DNA of 52,530 nt from Nevskiaceae bacterium (GTDB lineage Bacteria; Pseudomonadota; Gammaproteobacteria; Steroidobacterales; Steroidobacteraceae). Positions 44,739 through 51,652 of the stretch are shown here, one piece after another. The translations under genes and the position numbers were made by a program. The notes beneath the pieces were generated by a model. That model had not been told where the DNA came from. It saw only the letters and a list, made by a program, of their open reading frames with translations, and did no database searches. The number at the start of each line of letters is the position of its first letter. Position 1 is the first letter of the stretch. The DNA lies in NCBI GenBank assembly GCA_018883185.1, contig VEQP01000021.1, positions 1 through 52,530 on the forward strand. Reading direction: 5' to 3'.

Positions 44739-45710
44739 TCACCGCTCGGCATAGACATCGATCGCTGCGGCCAAGGCGTCTGCCACGGTCTTCCGCAACG
44801 AGGCGGGCCCCAGCACTTCGACGGTCGACCCGTGACGCAGAATGTCCATCACGAGCTCAGGCTCGTGTTTATACGGGATGCGCAGGATCACCCCTCCACC
44901 CGGCTGCGGTTCACTCCTCACGCCCGGGTGCCACTCCTCCTCGGCGACCCAGCGCGCAGCGAGCTCGTTGAAACGCAGCACGGCGACCTTGTCGGCCTTG
45001 CCCGTGAAAATGCCGTAGCCGGAATCCAGCTCTGCGGCAATCAGATCGGCGGGCGGATCGTAAACCATCTCGACCATGCAGCGTGGCGCACTGATGCGAT
45101 CGACCGAGAACACACGCATCTCTTCCCGTTCATGGCACCAGGCAGCGAGATACCAATTGCTTCGATAGAGCGTCAGGCGCAGCGGCGAAGCGCTGCGTGC
45201 CTTCTCCTCGTCGCGACTGCGGCTGCGATACACGAACTGCAGCCGCTTTCTCGCACGCAACGCGGAGAGCACGGTCGCAAACGCATCGGCGCTGGTATTG
45301 CGCAACTGCGACATACGCAAACGCACGCGATCTGCCAGATCGCCTTTGCCTAGCGCCTGTCTTCGGACCTTGCCAAGACGCGAGCGGACCGACTGGGTCT
45401 CATCACGAACAAAGCCCGGCGGGATTTGATCAAGCAATGCTTCGACCTCGAGCAGCGCCGAGATCTCTCGACCGGACAGGCCAAGCAGCACCGCCGCTTG
45501 TGGGTCGTCCGGGCTGCGCTCCAGTCGATAACCGCCCTGCTCTCGGTCATAGCGAATGTCGACACCCCGCTGGTCACGTAAAAATCCGATCAGCCGCTTG
45601 ACGGTCGCCGGGGAGGCGCTCATTTCGTCGCACAGGGCGGCGAGCGTCTTCGGCTCGCGGGTGCGGCAGAGGATGCTGAAGATTTCTTGGAGTTTTTCGA
45701 AACGGGCCAT
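44739..45710 (-). CDS. WYL-domain transcriptional regulator
   Basis: 323 residues from ATG 45710 (GGGGG upstream). The N-terminal winged helix-turn-helix runs to about 60 (LQEIFSILCRTREPKTLAALCDEMSASPATVKR). The WYL domain follows near 165-245 (LQFVYRSRSRDEEKARSASPLRLTLYRSNWYLAAWC) and a WCX domain closes the protein. WYL proteins of this HTH-WYL-WCX kind (CapW/BrxR-like) often control phage-defence genes and respond to nucleic acid or nucleotides. Its neighbours are a small membrane protein and the coiled-coil gene, in a region rich in nucleases. The actual target is unknown. Confidence 0.88.
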   Translation of the reverse strand: MARFEKLQEIFSILCRTREPKTLAALCDEMSASPATVKRLIGFLRDQRGVDIRYDREQGGYRLERSPDDPQAAVLLGLSGREISALLEVEALLDQIPPGFVRDETQSVRSRLGKVRRQALGKGDLADRVRLRMSQLRNTSADAFATVLSALRARKRLQFVYRSRSRDEEKARSASPLRLTLYRSNWYLAAWCHEREEMRVFSVDRISAPRCMVEMVYDPPADLIAAELDSGYGIFTGKADKVAVLRFNELAARWVAEEEWHPGVRSEPQPGGGVILRIPYKHEPELVMDILRHGSTVEVLGPASLRKTVADALAAAIDVYAER

Positions 45711-45720
45711 ATAGCCCCCA

Positions 45721-46164
45721 CTACACGTTTTGAGTGGATCGGGTTTTGATGCGGTGCCGACGTATCTCGAGATAAAGATAACCGAGAATCGGGATTCCGA
45801 GACCGGCTTGGGCAAGACCAATGGGGTAATGCAGCGCGTCCGCCCAATCTGCGATTTGCACGAGATACCCGAGTGCGATCAACACGAGCAGCACATAGCT
45901 TAACCACCGCACGACGACACCGCGACGTACCAAGCCCATCGCGAACAGAAGAAAGGCCAAAGAAAGGATGCCGTAAAACATAATCCCCATCAGAGGGATG
46001 CCGATGGAATCTCCATCGGCGGGATAGACACCGTTGCTCTGGTTGCGCACGAGAACGGCCTCTGAGACCTCGAGCGCGACGAAAGTAGCGAGGAGATTCA
46101 ACAAGCCGTGAACCCAACGGCTGGGGGCGAGAAACTTGTCGCGTAAGCGAGAGAGGTATGACAC
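45721..46164 (-). CDS. Four-helix membrane protein, unknown
   Basis: 147 residues from GTG 46164. Four hydrophobic segments are visible: WVHGLLNLLATFVALEVSEAV, GIPLMGIMFYGILSLAFLLFA, WLSYVLLVLIALGYLVQIA and YPIGLAQAGLGIPILGYLYL. No conserved motif is recognised. The start lies inside the tail of the upstream lipoprotein frame, overlapping by 67 bases. That frame's end is probably not original, so the boundary between the two genes is uncertain. It is ten bases upstream of the WYL regulator and could be co-transcribed with it. Confidence 0.6.
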   Translation of the reverse strand: MSYLSRLRDKFLAPSRWVHGLLNLLATFVALEVSEAVLVRNQSNGVYPADGDSIGIPLMGIMFYGILSLAFLLFAMGLVRRGVVVRWLSYVLLVLIALGYLVQIADWADALHYPIGLAQAGLGIPILGYLYLEIRRHRIKTRSTQNV

Positions 46165-46670
46165 GGCTTAGTCCTGTGGTTGAAGAGAGTCGATTGCTCC
46201 GAGATATACCGACATGTATCGGCGGCCACACGCCCGTGGGGTGCCGCTGGAGGGGTGGCGGGCTTCAACGCTTCACCGTACGTCGCATAGGTTACTCCGC
46301 CCGAGTGGTACTGTGCGCCGAGATAAATACGGTTGGGCGACACGGTGTCATCGACGGTCATGAGCCCGGAAGCCTGCGTCCCATTCCAGATCGCATAAGG
46401 CGATCGACAGCTGCTGTAAGTGAAGTTGACGGCGTAGGCGTTGTAGGTGGTGTTGATCGTCGATATTTGGCCGTTGATGACGCAGCCCGTCACAGCGCTT
46501 TGGTTGAAAACGACTCCGTTCGAGTTGATGTTGTAAATCTGCGCGGTCGGCGCATTCGGCACGGCAGCCGGTGCCGAGGCGCTCGAAACGGAGCCACCTC
46601 CCCCACCGCCACCGCCACCGCCGCACGATGCAAGCCCAATAAAGGCGGCAATCGCGGCTAGATTCTTCAT
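46098..46670 (-). CDS. Gly-rich lipoprotein with foreign C-terminal tail
   Basis: 190 residues from ATG 46670, with GGAG at the right distance; ATG 46676 is alternative. The lipobox is GLASCGGGG (Cys16), followed by ten glycines and a Ser/Ala-rich stretch. The middle (about 40-135) is a small beta-rich domain with CVINGQISTINTTYNAYAV and GGVTYATYGEAL. The last 45 residues differ in style. They contain DTCRYISEQST, almost the same as DTCRYVSERSA at the C terminus of the nuclease encoded at 47590, and the DNA there matches at 18 of 20 bases. The tail therefore looks acquired from a nuclease-gene end, leaving the native C terminus unknown. Confidence 0.6.
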   Translation of the reverse strand: MKNLAAIAAFIGLASCGGGGGGGGGGSVSSASAPAAVPNAPTAQIYNINSNGVVFNQSAVTGCVINGQISTINTTYNAYAVNFTYSSCRSPYAIWNGTQASGLMTVDDTVSPNRIYLGAQYHSGGVTYATYGEALKPATPPAAPHGRVAADTCRYISEQSTLFNHRTKPCHTSLAYATSFSPPAVGFTAC

Positions 46671-46916
46671 GGGCATCTCCGGGGGGTTCGCCGGGGATGT
46701 AATCATTTCAGCGGATCAAAGATTGATCCGGCTGCCCCGGGACCGATGTTCGTGGCCGGCGAGGCGCCGCCAGCGGACCGCGCCTCGCGCGGCAGTTGGC
46801 GCGGTACCGACCCCCTGAGTCCTTGATGGCGTGGCGGGATACCCGGCCGATTCGGTCGTCGCGCCGCTTTATGTGAGGGTCTTTGATGCTTTGCTAGATC
46901 TTGGGGCAGATCACTA
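46671..46916. other. Gene-free gap
   Basis: A 246-base stretch between the lipoprotein start and coiled-coil copy 2. It holds the lipoprotein ribosome site (GGAG just before 46676), but no open frame with a recognisable product and no convincing hairpin with a T-run. Confidence 0.4.
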
Positions 46917-47348
46917 CTAGAGGTACTTGAGGGCAGCGAAAAGCAGGCCAGCCGTCGCGACCATCATGCTACCCAGTTGAATCGTCAGTTTTCGGTGTAC
47001 GACCTCGATCTTCGTATCGAGTTTAGCGATCTCGATTTTTACTCCAGCGATTTCCCTCGCCAGATCCGCCTTGGTCTCAGTGCGTAGCGTGGCAGTCTCG
47101 GCTCTTACGGCAGCGAACCCGGCGCTCATCTCGGCTCTTACAGCAGCGAACTCGGCGCTCATCTCGGCTCTTACGGCAGCGAACTCCGCTTTGGTCTCAG
47201 TGCGTAATAGACTGATTTCTCCGGCGAGATCGGCCTTGGTGGCCGTACGCAGCTCAGCAATGTCCGCCTTGGTTGCGAGCTCGGAAGTCATGCGGTGCTC
47301 GAGCGCGTCGACGACGGCATGGGCTTGGTCGCGGGCAAAACGCCACAC
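46917..47348 (-). CDS. Hendecad coiled-coil membrane protein, copy 2
   Basis: 143 residues if started at GTG 47348. It lacks the first 17 or so residues of copy 1 and any ribosome site, so it may be a 5'-truncated copy. The remaining parts are good: ARDQAHAVVDALEHRM, 11-residue units such as AAVRAEMSAEF and AAVRAETATLR, then KLTIQLGSMMVATAGLLFAALKYL, ending in a membrane helix. It is related to copy 3 at the protein and DNA level, including 208 bases (47277-47484) that start in the gene and run upstream beyond its start. Whether it is still expressed is uncertain. Confidence 0.55.
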   Translation of the reverse strand: MWRFARDQAHAVVDALEHRMTSELATKADIAELRTATKADLAGEISLLRTETKAEFAAVRAEMSAEFAAVRAEMSAGFAAVRAETATLRTETKADLAREIAGVKIEIAKLDTKIEVVHRKLTIQLGSMMVATAGLLFAALKYL

Positions 47349-47484
47349 GATACTGCCGCGCGCCCAGGCCCAGCGACGCGCGAAACTCGGGAGATTACGG
47401 TGAAAGAGACAGGCATCGCGAGGACGCTAGCGGCAAAGTTCCGGCAAAGCCAGCGGTGTTTCCGGGCAAAAAAACACGATATGG
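47277..47484 (-). repeat. 208-base duplicated module, unit 1
   Basis: A block that matches 50186-50393 over 208 bases with about 14 mismatches and no gaps (my count by eye, near 93 percent). It covers the first 24 codons of coiled-coil copy 2 and about 136 upstream bases that have no good protein-coding frame. The upstream half is as conserved as the coding half. Both units end at the same ACGATATGG. Confidence 0.85.
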
Positions 47485-47589
47485 AGGCGAACCGCGCTCG
47501 CCGACAGCGGTGATCCGAGCGATCGATGTCAATCCGCAGGAGCGATGCATAAGCTATCCACCGCCCGACAGCCCCCCGGCGCACAAGGC
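47485..47589. other. Short gap between duplication and nuclease gene
   Basis: About 105 bases between the end of the duplicated module and the stop of the nuclease gene. I see no gene, hairpin or clear signal here. Confidence 0.3.
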
Positions 47590-48330
47590 CTATCGCGACA
47601 AGCAGGCCGAGCGCTCTGAGACATACCGACAGGTATCACAATCCTCTGCGGCATCCGGTATTTGATCGCGCTGGAAACACGCCACGGCTGCACTGATGCA
47701 GTCATCGACCCAATCGGTGTTGCCTTCGTGCGCCAGTAACGTCGTCACAAATCTCATACGGCCTTCGCTCGCCTCGTAGAAGCCGCCTTCCTTACTGCCG
47801 TTGACGTACAAAAAGTAGCCGATCGGGCTGACCGTAAAACCCGCCTGCCGATAGATCCATTGATAGATCTCGATCTGCCGCTTGTAGCCCTCCCCAAACC
47901 CGCCCTCGAGATCGGGGGTTTCTTTTTTAGACGTCGACTTGTAATCGACGATGTGCAGATCGCCGCTCTCTCGGTGCTGCCAGAGATCGTCGATGGCGCC
48001 GTAGATGGTTGCCCCCGTCGCTGCGTGCGCGACGCGCAGGCCTTTGAAGTTACTGCGCCAGGTTTCAAGGTCCGGGTGCGAGAACGCTCGAACCGAGAGG
48101 CCGTTCTCGTCCCACAGGGGATGCGAGGCTTCGCTGCCTCGAATGGCGTCGAACTCATTTTTGAGCAGCGCATCGGTGGCAACGGCCAGCGTCAATGGAA
48201 TCCGTGCGAGCGGTTTGAGCCCCCGCCGTCGGTGCAGATAAAAGCACCGCGGACATTTGAGGAAGTCCTCCAGCGCCGAGCGCGAGAACACGGGAGGCGC
48301 GCCGGGGACATAAGCTTTTTTCCGAGGCAT
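47590..48330 (-). CDS. PD-(D/E)XK nuclease, Cas4-like, with cysteine cluster
   Basis: 246 residues from ATG 48330. The nuclease core shows GAIDDLW (Asp115), followed by LHIVDYKSTSKKE (Asp129, Lys131), the PD-(D/E)XK signature. Cys26 and Cys29 in FLKCPRCFYLHRR pair with Cys231, Cys234 and Cys243 near the C terminus (DCDTCRYVSERSACL), the spread seen in the 4Fe-4S cluster of Cas4/AddB nucleases, which cut single-stranded DNA ends. It has no CRISPR array near it. The end of the gene (DTCRYVSER) has a copy in the lipoprotein tail at 46.2 kb. It is preceded by a zinc-ribbon gene in the same direction, nine bases away. Confidence 0.8.
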   Translation of the reverse strand: MPRKKAYVPGAPPVFSRSALEDFLKCPRCFYLHRRRGLKPLARIPLTLAVATDALLKNEFDAIRGSEASHPLWDENGLSVRAFSHPDLETWRSNFKGLRVAHAATGATIYGAIDDLWQHRESGDLHIVDYKSTSKKETPDLEGGFGEGYKRQIEIYQWIYRQAGFTVSPIGYFLYVNGSKEGGFYEASEGRMRFVTTLLAHEGNTDWVDDCISAAVACFQRDQIPDAAEDCDTCRYVSERSACLSR

Positions 48331-48339
48331 CGCATCATG

Positions 48340-49017
48340 CTAGTGCTGGAGGGTCGGATTGTCTTGGGGGATGGCTGCAAAAGCCTGCTCGCAGGTATAG
48401 CCATCGACATCAAAACGGGAAATGAGACGCTTCTGGAACTGCAATACGCGGGAGATCTCGGGCGTCATCGAGGGGTGCGGGAGTAGGCGATCGACCAAGG
48501 CCTCGGCTTCATCGAAGTGCTCGGACCGCCTCAGCACATCCACCAACACGGTCTGGTGCCGGAGCCCGTCTTCGTCGACCGAGCACACCGCGCCCGCCCA
48601 AAGGTCTGCGCACCCCTCCCGGCAATCGCTCGCCAAGGCCCGATCATTCAGATCATCGGCGACCCAGGCTGCGTGGAGCAGCGACCAGCCGGCCTCGAAG
48701 GGATCGGCGCTGACGAGCAGTGCATGTCGTTTAAACGACAACACGAGCTTTGGGGTGAGCCTACCCGCCCTAAGATCTTGATACTCGGGCGAGTGAACGA
48801 TCTCGACGGCCCCAGGAATTAAGTCGTCGATCGCGAAGTTGATATACCCGCAGTTTGAGCAGTCCTGCAGCCAGAGCCCCAGGGTGTGCCGCCTTGGAGG
48901 TGGCGCGCGTAAGTCCAAATCGTAACTGCCGAACGAGGACGTGCTCCCCATGACCCGAAACTCCGACTCTTGGTGACACACGGCACAGGTTCGAGATGCG
49001 GGCAAGACGGTGGTCAT
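48340..49017 (-). CDS. Zinc-ribbon protein of unknown function
   Basis: 225 residues from ATG 49017; an upstream ATG exists at 49080, but the conserved part begins with the Cys cluster. Two CxxC pairs, CAVCHQ near 11 and CSNCGYINF near 55, form a zinc ribbon, a layout like DUF2225 proteins. The rest is helical, with two acidic segments and a repeat-like FEAGWSLLHAAWVADDLNDRAL and LLPHPSMTPEISRVLQF that suggests tetratricopeptide-like pairing. It lies directly upstream of the nuclease gene and probably shares its mRNA. No catalytic motif was seen. Confidence 0.65.
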   Translation of the reverse strand: MTTVLPASRTCAVCHQESEFRVMGSTSSFGSYDLDLRAPPPRRHTLGLWLQDCSNCGYINFAIDDLIPGAVEIVHSPEYQDLRAGRLTPKLVLSFKRHALLVSADPFEAGWSLLHAAWVADDLNDRALASDCREGCADLWAGAVCSVDEDGLRHQTVLVDVLRRSEHFDEAEALVDRLLPHPSMTPEISRVLQFQKRLISRFDVDGYTCEQAFAAIPQDNPTLQH

Positions 49018-49131
49018 GGCTTGAAGCCTAGTCGGTGATCGGCTCAAAAAATGACCCCACACTCGCCCGTTGAAGCGCAATAGCGTCCGAGCGATGATCC
49101 CTCAGCTTTATCGTCTAAGCGGAGGTGCCCC

Positions 49132-49800
49132 ATGGCGTCCCACAAAGAGCTCAAGGCTCGCCAACGCCGCGAGCGTGACACCCACTCGCCGAGCGTCGCC
49201 CTGCGCGTGCATCGTGCACTGAGTTGGTTGGGGCGAGCGGAGAAAGAGCGTGCTGATGACGATGCGCGGTTTGTGTTTTTGTGGATCGCGTTCAATGCCG
49301 CTTACGCGACGGAAAGCCACGACCCGGAGATGACGGAGAAGCGCAGTTTCAAATCGTTTCTAAGAACGCTGATGAAACTCGATACTCGCGGCCAACTCGG
49401 CTATCTCCTCTGGCGAGAGTTCCCGAACAGCATCCGCATGCTCTTGAAGAACGAGTTCGTGTTCACGGATTTTTGGCAACACCACAACGGACAGTTGACA
49501 GCGGCCGAGTGGGAAGGGCGATTCAAGAAATCGCGTCGGGCGGCCGAGCTTGCACTGGCGGGCGGCGACACGCTGCAGGTGCTGTCGATTGTGTTGGCTC
49601 GGCTTTACGTGCTTCGCAATCAAGTGATGCATGGCGGCGCCACGTGGAACGGCTCGGTCAATCGCGATCAAGTTCGAGACTGCGCCAATCTGCTCGGCAA
49701 GCTCGTTCCCATCGTGATTGAAATCATGATGGATCATCCTGCGCATGACTGGGGCATGGCGACCTATCCCGTCATAAGCGGGACGGGTGGGCTTTCATGA
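49132..49800 (+). CDS. HEPN-domain protein (probable RNase or toxin)
   Basis: 222 residues from ATG 49132, with GGAGGT eight bases upstream. The all-helical body carries the HEPN catalytic pair RNQVMH (Arg162, His167; pattern RX4H) inside LARLYVLRNQVMHGGATWN, and an N-terminal AFNAAYATE helix typical of Apea-like HEPN proteins. HEPN domains of this form cut RNA or serve as toxins in defence and toxin-antitoxin systems. No partner antitoxin is obvious; the zinc-ribbon gene diverges 114 bases away. The gene ends in a block repeated at 51149, so its last codons are shared with non-coding sequence. Confidence 0.8.
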   Translation: MASHKELKARQRRERDTHSPSVALRVHRALSWLGRAEKERADDDARFVFLWIAFNAAYATESHDPEMTEKRSFKSFLRTLMKLDTRGQLGYLLWREFPNSIRMLLKNEFVFTDFWQHHNGQLTAAEWEGRFKKSRRAAELALAGGDTLQVLSIVLARLYVLRNQVMHGGATWNGSVNRDQVRDCANLLGKLVPIVIEIMMDHPAHDWGMATYPVISGTGGLS

Positions 49801-49854
49801 CAGAGAGCCTGTCGCAGCAGAGAATCGTCTATTGAGGCGGCGGGCGCGGGTGAT
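49787..49854 (+). repeat. 68-base direct repeat, unit A
   Basis: This block matches 51149-51216 over 68 bases without gaps (14 mismatches by eye). In this copy it starts inside the last codons of the HEPN gene and reaches the gap before coiled-coil copy 3. On the minus strand it reads ATGAAAGCCCACC, the beginning of the P-loop ATPase gene at 51160, so unit A looks like the upstream leader and first codons of a lost copy of that gene. Confidence 0.8.
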
Positions 49855-49873
49855 GCCTGCTGAGCGTGATCGA

Positions 49874-50257
49874 TCAACGGCCGAAGATTTGCAGGGCGGA
49901 GAATAGCAGGCCGGCCGTAGCGATCATCATGCCACCCATTCGGATCGTCAGTTTCAGCTGCAGATCCGTGATCTTGGCATCGAGTTTGACGATGTCGACC
50001 TTTACGGCGGCGAGATCCGCCTTCATCTCAGCACGCAGCGCGGCGATTTCACGGGAAAGGTCTGCCTTGGTGGCGGTACGCAGTTCAGCAATGTCCGCCT
50101 TGGTGGCGGCACGCAGTTCAGCAATGTCCGCCTTGGTGGCAAGGCGCAGCTCGGAGATTTCCCGGGAAAGGTCCGCCTTGGTGGCGAGCTCGGAAGTCAT
50201 GCGGTGCTCCAGCGCGTCGACGACGGCGTGGGCTTGGTCGCGAGCAAAACGCCACAC
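49874..50257 (-). CDS. Hendecad coiled-coil membrane protein, copy 3
   Basis: 127 residues if started at GTG 50257. As in copy 2, the start lacks a ribosome site and the N-terminal helix seen in copy 1. The repeats here are mostly ATKADIAELRA and ATKADLSREIS units, fewer and more alike than in copies 1 and 2, at the DNA level a 33-base tandem repeat. The end, KLTIRMGGMMIATAGLLFSALQIF, is a membrane helix near-identical to copy 2. The gene lies between the 68-base direct repeats, downstream of the P-loop ATPase gene and 20 bases from unit A. Confidence 0.6.
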   Translation of the reverse strand: MWRFARDQAHAVVDALEHRMTSELATKADLSREISELRLATKADIAELRAATKADIAELRTATKADLSREIAALRAEMKADLAAVKVDIVKLDAKITDLQLKLTIRMGGMMIATAGLLFSALQIFGR

Positions 50258-50393
50258 GGTACTGCCGCGCGCCCTGGCCCAGCGACGCGCGAAACTCGGG
50301 AGATTGCGGTGAAAGGGACAGGCATCACGAGGACGCTAGCGGCAAGGTGCCGGCAAAGCCAGTGGTGTTTCCGGGCAAAACGCCACGATATGG
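50186..50393 (-). repeat. 208-base duplicated module, unit 2
   Basis: The counterpart of 47277-47484, same length, with about 14 scattered mismatches. It comprises the first 24 codons of copy 3 and 136 bases upstream, and ends 15 bases before the stop of the P-loop ATPase gene. The conserved upstream half may be a promoter or a leader with a conserved structure. Confidence 0.85.
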
Positions 50394-50407
50394 CCCCAAC
50401 CGCACGG

Positions 50408-51160
50408 CTACTCTCGCGACGGCGCGGCCGCCGACTCCGCCTGCCACCGATCGAGCATCGCGATGTGCTCAAAATGTCGATCGATCGCATCGGCGAGACG
50501 CGCTATCTCGTGGCGGGCAACCCGCGAGCCGGCACTCTGAAACGCCGGTGGTTTGCCGGTGTATCGGCCCGTGCGATATGCAACTCGCTCACTCAAAGCG
50601 ACCCCGAAACTGCCGATGCCGCTACGACAACATTCGGTGCGCAGCGCGCGCAATGAATCATCGCGCCTCAATCCGTTGTAGAGCACCTTGAACCCACGTC
50701 GGGGATGCCAATCCTCGAGTGCTTTCGCCGTGACGGTGTCGCCGTCGTGATCGTTCGAGCGACGGCGGACGTAGATCGTGAGCCGCACCGTCTGGCAAAT
50801 CGCGGCGGCCGATTCGAGGGAAATGTCAGGCCCGACGTCGATGAGGGCGGTCCCCCCTTCGGCCACCGCCTCGACGGCCGCTCGCGCGCCCTCCTCGGCG
50901 GGCCGGCAGATCAACGGTACGTCATCAAAGATACCCGGTCGCCCGGCTTCGACCCAGACACGCAAGGACTCTGTGGAGGCAGCTGCGGCATCCACCAGCA
51001 CCAGACGCTCATCGCGCCACAAGAGCTCCCCGGCGAGGGCGATCACGAGCGCGGTCTTGCCGACGCCGGGCGCGCCCATCACGGCGATGCTGCGTCCCGG
51101 AAGACTGAAATGCTGGATGGGCGGCGGCCACACGAGCCGCAGATGACGGTGGGCTTTCAT
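50408..51160 (-). CDS. P-loop ATPase (SIMIBI/ParA-like), unknown role
   Basis: 250 residues from ATG 51160. Walker A is GAPGVGKTALV (29-39), and the Walker B-like strand is GTALIDVGPDIS near 102. A DAAAASTESLRVWVEAGRPG segment follows strand 2, as in ParA-like deviant NTPases, and a late KVLYNGLRRDDSLRALR fits the nucleotide-base loop. It has no transmembrane segment. Such NTPases position DNA or protein or act in plasmid and defence systems. The gene is followed by coiled-coil copy 3 within the 68-base direct repeats, so the pair forms one candidate cassette. The function is unknown. Confidence 0.7.
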   Translation of the reverse strand: MKAHRHLRLVWPPPIQHFSLPGRSIAVMGAPGVGKTALVIALAGELLWRDERLVLVDAAAASTESLRVWVEAGRPGIFDDVPLICRPAEEGARAAVEAVAEGGTALIDVGPDISLESAAAICQTVRLTIYVRRRSNDHDGDTVTAKALEDWHPRRGFKVLYNGLRRDDSLRALRTECCRSGIGSFGVALSERVAYRTGRYTGKPPAFQSAGSRVARHEIARLADAIDRHFEHIAMLDRWQAESAAAPSRE

Positions 51161-51216
51161 GGCCCCGAGCCTGTCGCAGCACCGGATCAATTGTTGAGTC
51201 GGCGGACGCGGGTTAT
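51149..51216 (+). repeat. 68-base direct repeat, unit B
   Basis: The second copy, over the start of the P-loop ATPase gene (its ATG at 51160-51158 lies inside) and reaching toward the HIT gene. In the minus direction it holds the leader and first four codons of that gene. GTTGAGT at 51193-51199 is reminiscent of an integron core site, but the other parts of an attC are not there. Confidence 0.8.
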
Positions 51217-51652
51217 CACGAACCGCTCGGGATGGCACACTGCTGCCGCGAACACCGCCAATGACCGCGCCACCGACCAAGGCTGTCCGTTCTGCAATCT
51301 GCCGTCCTCGCGGGTGGTGCACGAGAATGTGCATGCGGTCGTCATCCGCGATGGGTTCCCGGTGTCGCAAGGACATACCCTCGTCATTGCGCGGCGACAC
51401 GTCGGCAGTTTCTTCGAGCTCACGGCCGACGAGCGCGCAGGGTTGATGGCGCTTGTGGATACGGCGAAGGGGGAACTCGACGCGAGTCACACACCCGAGG
51501 GATACAACATCGGCATCAACGACGGACCCGCCGCAGGCCAAACAGTGCCGCACGTACACATGCACTTGATCCCGCGATACCTACGAGATGTGGAAGACCC
51601 GCGCGGCGGCGTCCGATGGGTCATTCCTGAGAAGGCGCGGTACTGGCCATGA
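51191..51652 (+). CDS. HIT-family hydrolase, N terminus uncertain
   Basis: The conserved HIT protein starts at the zinc site CPFC (51284) and runs to the TGA in the ATGA overlap with the next gene. It shows VIRDGFPVSQGHTLVIARRH, INDGPAAGQTVPH and the triad HVHMHL, with a C-terminal DPRGGVRWVIPEKA typical of the HIT family of diadenosine-tetraphosphate or nucleoside-phosphoramidate hydrolases. In the right frame the only starts are TTG 51191 or 51194, inside a repeat. An ATG at 51261 would give MTAPPTK but is out of frame with CPFC by one base, suggesting a small deletion near 51261-51284. The gene may be slightly broken or use a rare start. Confidence 0.7.
   Translation: MLSRRTRVITNRSGWHTAAANTANDRATDQGCPFCNLPSSRVVHENVHAVVIRDGFPVSQGHTLVIARRHVGSFFELTADERAGLMALVDTAKGELDASHTPEGYNIGINDGPAAGQTVPHVHMHLIPRYLRDVEDPRGGVRWVIPEKARYWP

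Noticed and set aside
47288..47584. Overlapping reading frames in the 208-base module
   Set aside because: They are conserved between the two copies only because the DNA is duplicated; no family match, no ribosome site, and the frame content is Arg/Ser-rich.
44088..50257. CRISPR array from 33-base repeats
   Set aside because: The 33-base units are contiguous with no spacers, stay in one reading frame and encode 11-residue coiled-coil units.
51149..51216. Integron attC site
   Set aside because: Only a GTTGAGT-like core in one copy; no matching inverse core or paired inner sites, and no integrase gene in the window.
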